Below, one piece after another: positions 5,158 through 7,648 of a DNA stretch of 7,648 nt. Below the pieces are notes generated by a model. The model saw only the letters and a list, made by a program, of their open reading frames with translations. It was not told the DNA's origin and made no database searches. A program made the position numbers and the translations under genes. Numbering within the stretch: position 1 is the stretch's first letter; the number at the start of each line of letters is the position of its first letter. Source of the stretch: Dehalococcoidia bacterium. GTDB lineage: Bacteria > Chloroflexota > Dehalococcoidia > UBA3495 > JAAXIE01. The stretch is taken from the NCBI GenBank assembly GCA_012270525.1, contig JAAXIE010000138.1, positions 1 to 7,648 on the forward strand, written 5' to 3'.

Positions 5158-5186
5158 AAGTTAGACGCCAAGGCGTAGACCGTCAA
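5158..5186 (-). promoter_or_regulatory. Sigma-70-like promoter for the amidohydrolase operon
   Basis: On the - strand, TTGACG (5186-5181) matches the -35 consensus at 5 of 6 positions. Exactly 17 nt further, TAACTT (5163-5158) keeps the three most conserved -10 positions (TA....T). Transcription would begin near 5151, leaving a leader of about 40 nt before the ATG at 5111. The spacer contains an inverted repeat (5165-5176). Confidence 0.45.
5165..5176. promoter_or_regulatory. Inverted repeat between the -35 and -10 boxes, candidate operator
   Basis: ACGCC (5165-5169) and GGCGT (5172-5176) are perfect reverse complements separated by AA. They fall wholly within the 17-nt spacer of the promoter proposed for the amidohydrolase gene, a usual place for a repressor or MerR-type activator site. 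The half-sites are short and no regulator gene is in view. Confidence 0.3.
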
Positions 5187-5290
5187 CAGCCAAGCCTGAG
5201 GTGGATGGCAATGTGCCGTAGGTCGATACCCGGGCCCACCGCCAACCCAACGCCAGCCCTCTCTCGGTATCTTCCAAGGGCCAAGAGGCG

Positions 5291-5296
5291 TAATAT
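5291..5296 (+). promoter_or_regulatory. Possible -10 element for the M16 peptidase gene
   Basis: TAATAT lies 38 nt before the start codon at 5335, in an otherwise GC-rich stretch, and matches 4 of 6 positions of TATAAT. No good -35 box is seen at 16-18 nt upstream, so the support is weak. Confidence 0.2.
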
Positions 5297-5323
5297 GTCC
5301 CTGACGTCCGGAAGTCCCGCCCC

Positions 5324-5328
5324 AGGAG
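5324..5328 (+). promoter_or_regulatory. Ribosome binding site deciding the M16 start
   Basis: AGGAG is followed by 6 nt (TTTTCA) and then ATG at 5335. Later in-frame ATGs lie beyond the conserved N-terminal strand or the zinc motif, so this start is well supported. Confidence 0.75.
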
Positions 5329-5334
5329 TTTTCA

Positions 5335-7648
5335 ATGCAGACTATTCAATTCGAGAAAACATGCCTGTCCAATGGCTTGAACGTCATCCTTCACGAGGAC
5401 CAGTCGCTGCCCGTGGTAGCGGTCAACGTCTGGTACCACGTGGGTTCCAAGGATGAGACGCCAGGCAAGACGGGCTACGCCCACCTGTTCGAGCATCTGA
5501 TGTTCGAGGGTTCCAAACATCACAACCAGAGCTACTTCGAGCCGCTGATGCAGGTGGGGGCAAACCTGAACGGCTCAACCAACCTTGATCGCACGAACTA
5601 CTGGGAGAATGTCCCGGTGGAGTATCTGGAACTGGCCCTGTGGCTGGAGTCGGACAGGATGGGATTCCTCCTGGACGCCTTGGACCAGAAGCGATTCGAC
5701 ATCCAGCGGGACGTGGTGAAGAACGAGCGCAGGCAGAGCTACGAGAACCGGCCCTACGGCATGGCTGGCATGCGCATTCAGGAAGCTCTGTACCCTCTGC
5801 CCCACGTCTACCACTGGCCCACCATCGGCTACCACGAGGACTTGGACGTAGCTACGGTAGAGGATGCCCATGCCTTCTTCCAACGGTTCTACACGCCTTC
5901 CAATGCCAGCCTGTCCATAGCAGGGGACATTGATACGGAGCAGACGCTGCAACTGGTCGAGCGCTACTTCGGAGGCCTGGCTCCTGGCGAGAGCCTTGTG
6001 CGCACCAACCGCGTCGATTCGTTTCTGGGCGGCCCGGTGCACCTTACGCTCTACGATAAGGTACTGGTGCCACGGCTATATTTGGCGTGGCCTGCGGTTG
6101 CACGGTTCCACGAGGACGAACCAGCACTTGCGGTTCTGGCCGACATACTTGGTACCGGCAAGAGTTCAAGGCTGCACCGCATATTGGTCCACGACAAGCA
6201 AATCGCCCAGTCAGTGGGGGTCTACAACGACTCGGCCGAGGTGGCGGGCGACTTCAGTATTGAGATCACGTCAGCTGAAGGCCATTCGACCTGCGAGACG
6301 GAAACAGTGGTAAGAGCCGAGTTGGAACGTCTCAAGCAGGAACTACCCACTCCGGAAGAGGTGCAACGGGCCAAAAACCGCATAGAGTGGTCCCACGTGC
6401 GCCAACTTTCCACTGTCGGCGGATTCGGCGGAAAGGCCAACCGCCTCAACGCCTTCAACGTGTTCGGTGGAGACCCGGACTTGGCCAACAGGGACATCGA
6501 GCGCTTTCTAGCAGTTCAGCCGGAAGACGTTAGTCGGGTGACTCGGAGGTACGCTTCCGACAAAGTCGTGCGCCTGCAGGTGCTGCCAGAGCCAAAGCTG
6601 GCCCATAGCGCCCATGCCATTGATCGCACCATTCAACCAGCCCCGGCTTCCCCGGGGTCCTTCCAGCCTCCGCTGCCCCAGCGGCACGAGCTATCCAACG
6701 GACTGAAACTGCTGGTGGTCGAGAAGCGGGAAGTACCGATGGTCGCCTTTGGGGTCATCTTCGAGACGGGGGCCTCCAGCGATCCCACGTCTCGTGGAGG
6801 AATCAGCAGCCTCACCACGGCCATGTTGCAGGAAGGTACCACCAGCCGTTCCAGCACCCAGATCGCTGACGAGTTCGAGTACTTCGGCAGCCACTTGCTT
6901 GCTTCCACGGGGCGGGAGTACACCCTTGTGGGCAGTGAATCCCTGTCCCGCGAGTTTCCCAAGGCCTTGGAACTTGTGACCGACCTGTTGCGGTGCCCTA
7001 CGTTTCCCGAGGAAGAGTTGGTCAGAGTAAGCAATGAGCGGCAGACTGCTATCCGCCGGCAGCGCGATAATCCCACGGCACTGGCCGATTTGGTAATGCC
7101 GGTCCTGCTCCATGGGGTGGGGAGCGCGTATGGGCATCCGATAGAGGGTAGTGAGGACCTGTTCCAAGGCCTGATGCGGTCCGACCTGGTCCAGCACTTC
7201 CAATCGACCTACGGCCCCGGTAACGCCACGCTTGCGGTAGTGGGAGACATCTCGATGAAGGAAGTGGTGCGTCTTGCCGAGGAACATCTGGCGGGCTGGA
7301 AGGACACAACAGCATCGCTGAGCCTCAACGGGCACGGTGGCGAGCCGCGACTTTCCGGCACCATGTACATTCTGGACAAGCCGGGTGCAGCCCAGTCGGT
7401 CATACGTGCTGGCTCAGTCGGAGTATCGCGGCATCACGCAGACTACTTCCCACTGAGTGTGTTCAACCACCTGTTCGGGGGCCAGTTCACGGCCCGTCTG
7501 AACCGCAACCTGCGACAGGACAAGGGCTACAGCTATGGATATCGCTCTTCCTTCGAGTGGCAGCGAGCCTCATCGCGGTTCGTGGCTGGAGGGAGTGTGC
7601 AGACTGCGGTGACGGCGGCTGCTGTATCCGAGACGCTCAAGGAGTTCG
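5335..7648 (+). CDS. M16 family zinc metallopeptidase (fused active and inactive halves), 3' partial
   Basis: An uninterrupted frame of 771 codons to the window edge with no stop, so the C-terminus is missing. M16 peptidases (pitrilysin/processing peptidase family) enclose short peptides in a clamshell of two related halves. The first half has the inverted zinc motif HLFEH: H50, E53 (catalytic) and H54, with E131 in NERRQ as third ligand, 77 residues after H54 as in pitrilysin. A Pro/Ala/His-rich linker near residues 421-447 leads to the second half. There GGISSLTTAMLQEG aligns with the zinc motif, but S492, T495 and A496 replace the ligands, so this half is inactive. Near the end, ARLNRNLRQDKGYSYG (R721, Y732, Y734) matches the substrate-contacting Arg/Tyr region of the partner half. 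No signal peptide is visible, so it is probably cytoplasmic. Complete fused relatives are about 850-950 residues. It is divergent from the amidohydrolase gene. Confidence 0.95.
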   Translation, partial: MQTIQFEKTCLSNGLNVILHEDQSLPVVAVNVWYHVGSKDETPGKTGYAHLFEHLMFEGSKHHNQSYFEPLMQVGANLNGSTNLDRTNYWENVPVEYLELALWLESDRMGFLLDALDQKRFDIQRDVVKNERRQSYENRPYGMAGMRIQEALYPLPHVYHWPTIGYHEDLDVATVEDAHAFFQRFYTPSNASLSIAGDIDTEQTLQLVERYFGGLAPGESLVRTNRVDSFLGGPVHLTLYDKVLVPRLYLAWPAVARFHEDEPALAVLADILGTGKSSRLHRILVHDKQIAQSVGVYNDSAEVAGDFSIEITSAEGHSTCETETVVRAELERLKQELPTPEEVQRAKNRIEWSHVRQLSTVGGFGGKANRLNAFNVFGGDPDLANRDIERFLAVQPEDVSRVTRRYASDKVVRLQVLPEPKLAHSAHAIDRTIQPAPASPGSFQPPLPQRHELSNGLKLLVVEKREVPMVAFGVIFETGASSDPTSRGGISSLTTAMLQEGTTSRSSTQIADEFEYFGSHLLASTGREYTLVGSESLSREFPKALELVTDLLRCPTFPEEELVRVSNERQTAIRRQRDNPTALADLVMPVLLHGVGSAYGHPIEGSEDLFQGLMRSDLVQHFQSTYGPGNATLAVVGDISMKEVVRLAEEHLAGWKDTTASLSLNGHGGEPRLSGTMYILDKPGAAQSVIRAGSVGVSRHHADYFPLSVFNHLFGGQFTARLNRNLRQDKGYSYGYRSSFEWQRASSRFVAGGSVQTAVTAAAVSETLKEF

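Larger units (their letters stand above)
5112..5334. other. 223-nt divergent intergenic region
   Basis: This separates the starts of the amidohydrolase (- strand) and M16 peptidase (+ strand) genes and must hold the promoters of both. Besides the sites listed separately, it contains a small inverted repeat GGCA/TGCC at 5207-5217. I see no small gene with a convincing ribosome site in it. Confidence 0.6.

Noticed and set aside
5205..5456. 83-codon + strand open frame before the M16 gene
   Set aside because: It overlaps the M16 start in another frame, has no ribosome site of its own, and resembles nothing known. The M16 start at 5335 is strongly supported.
5575..6042. 155-codon - strand open frame, plus other antisense frames up to 7403
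   Set aside because: All lie opposite the M16 peptidase, whose + strand frame is continuous and carries zinc-site and partner-half motifs.

Overview
This is a GC-rich bacterial window of about 7.6 kb with five complete protein genes, one gene that runs off the right edge, and a long repeat-bearing spacer. The mix of a PanE-like reductase, alpha/beta hydrolases, a haloacetate dehalogenase relative, a degenerate amidohydrolase-2 protein, a RidA protein and a fused M16 peptidase recalls Chloroflexota (SAR202/Dehalococcoidia-type) genomes. That placement is an inference from gene content only; no taxonomic marker is present.

Layout. On the + strand, a ketopantoate reductase-family gene (5-928) is followed 41 nt later by a serine alpha/beta hydrolase (970-1776), probably in one operon that ends at a hairpin just after the stop codon. 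Next comes an 824-nt spacer between convergent genes (1777-2600). It holds no credible gene but carries an island of interspersed repeats: seven copies of the 8-mer TCGGAACA, several copies of CAGCTACG-like words, three 43-45 bp composite units, and a 53-nt nested inverted repeat. On the - strand, read right to left, an amidohydrolase-2 gene (5111-4041), a fluoroacetate/haloacetate dehalogenase-type hydrolase (3919-3047) and a RidA gene (3005-2601) form a probable transcription unit, with a reasonable sigma-70-like promoter at 5158-5186. A divergent + strand gene starting at 5335 encodes a fused M16 zinc peptidase. It is open for 771 codons to the window edge.

How the genes may work together. 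The - strand unit looks catabolic: a metal-dependent hydrolase/decarboxylase-fold enzyme, an Asp-nucleophile hydrolase with an intact halide pocket, and an imine/enamine deaminase-family protein. The + strand pair could provide a 2-oxoacid reductase and an ester or lactone hydrolase. A shared substrate cannot be read from the sequence. The M16 peptidase looks unrelated. The least explained part of the window is the repeat island at 2017-2403.
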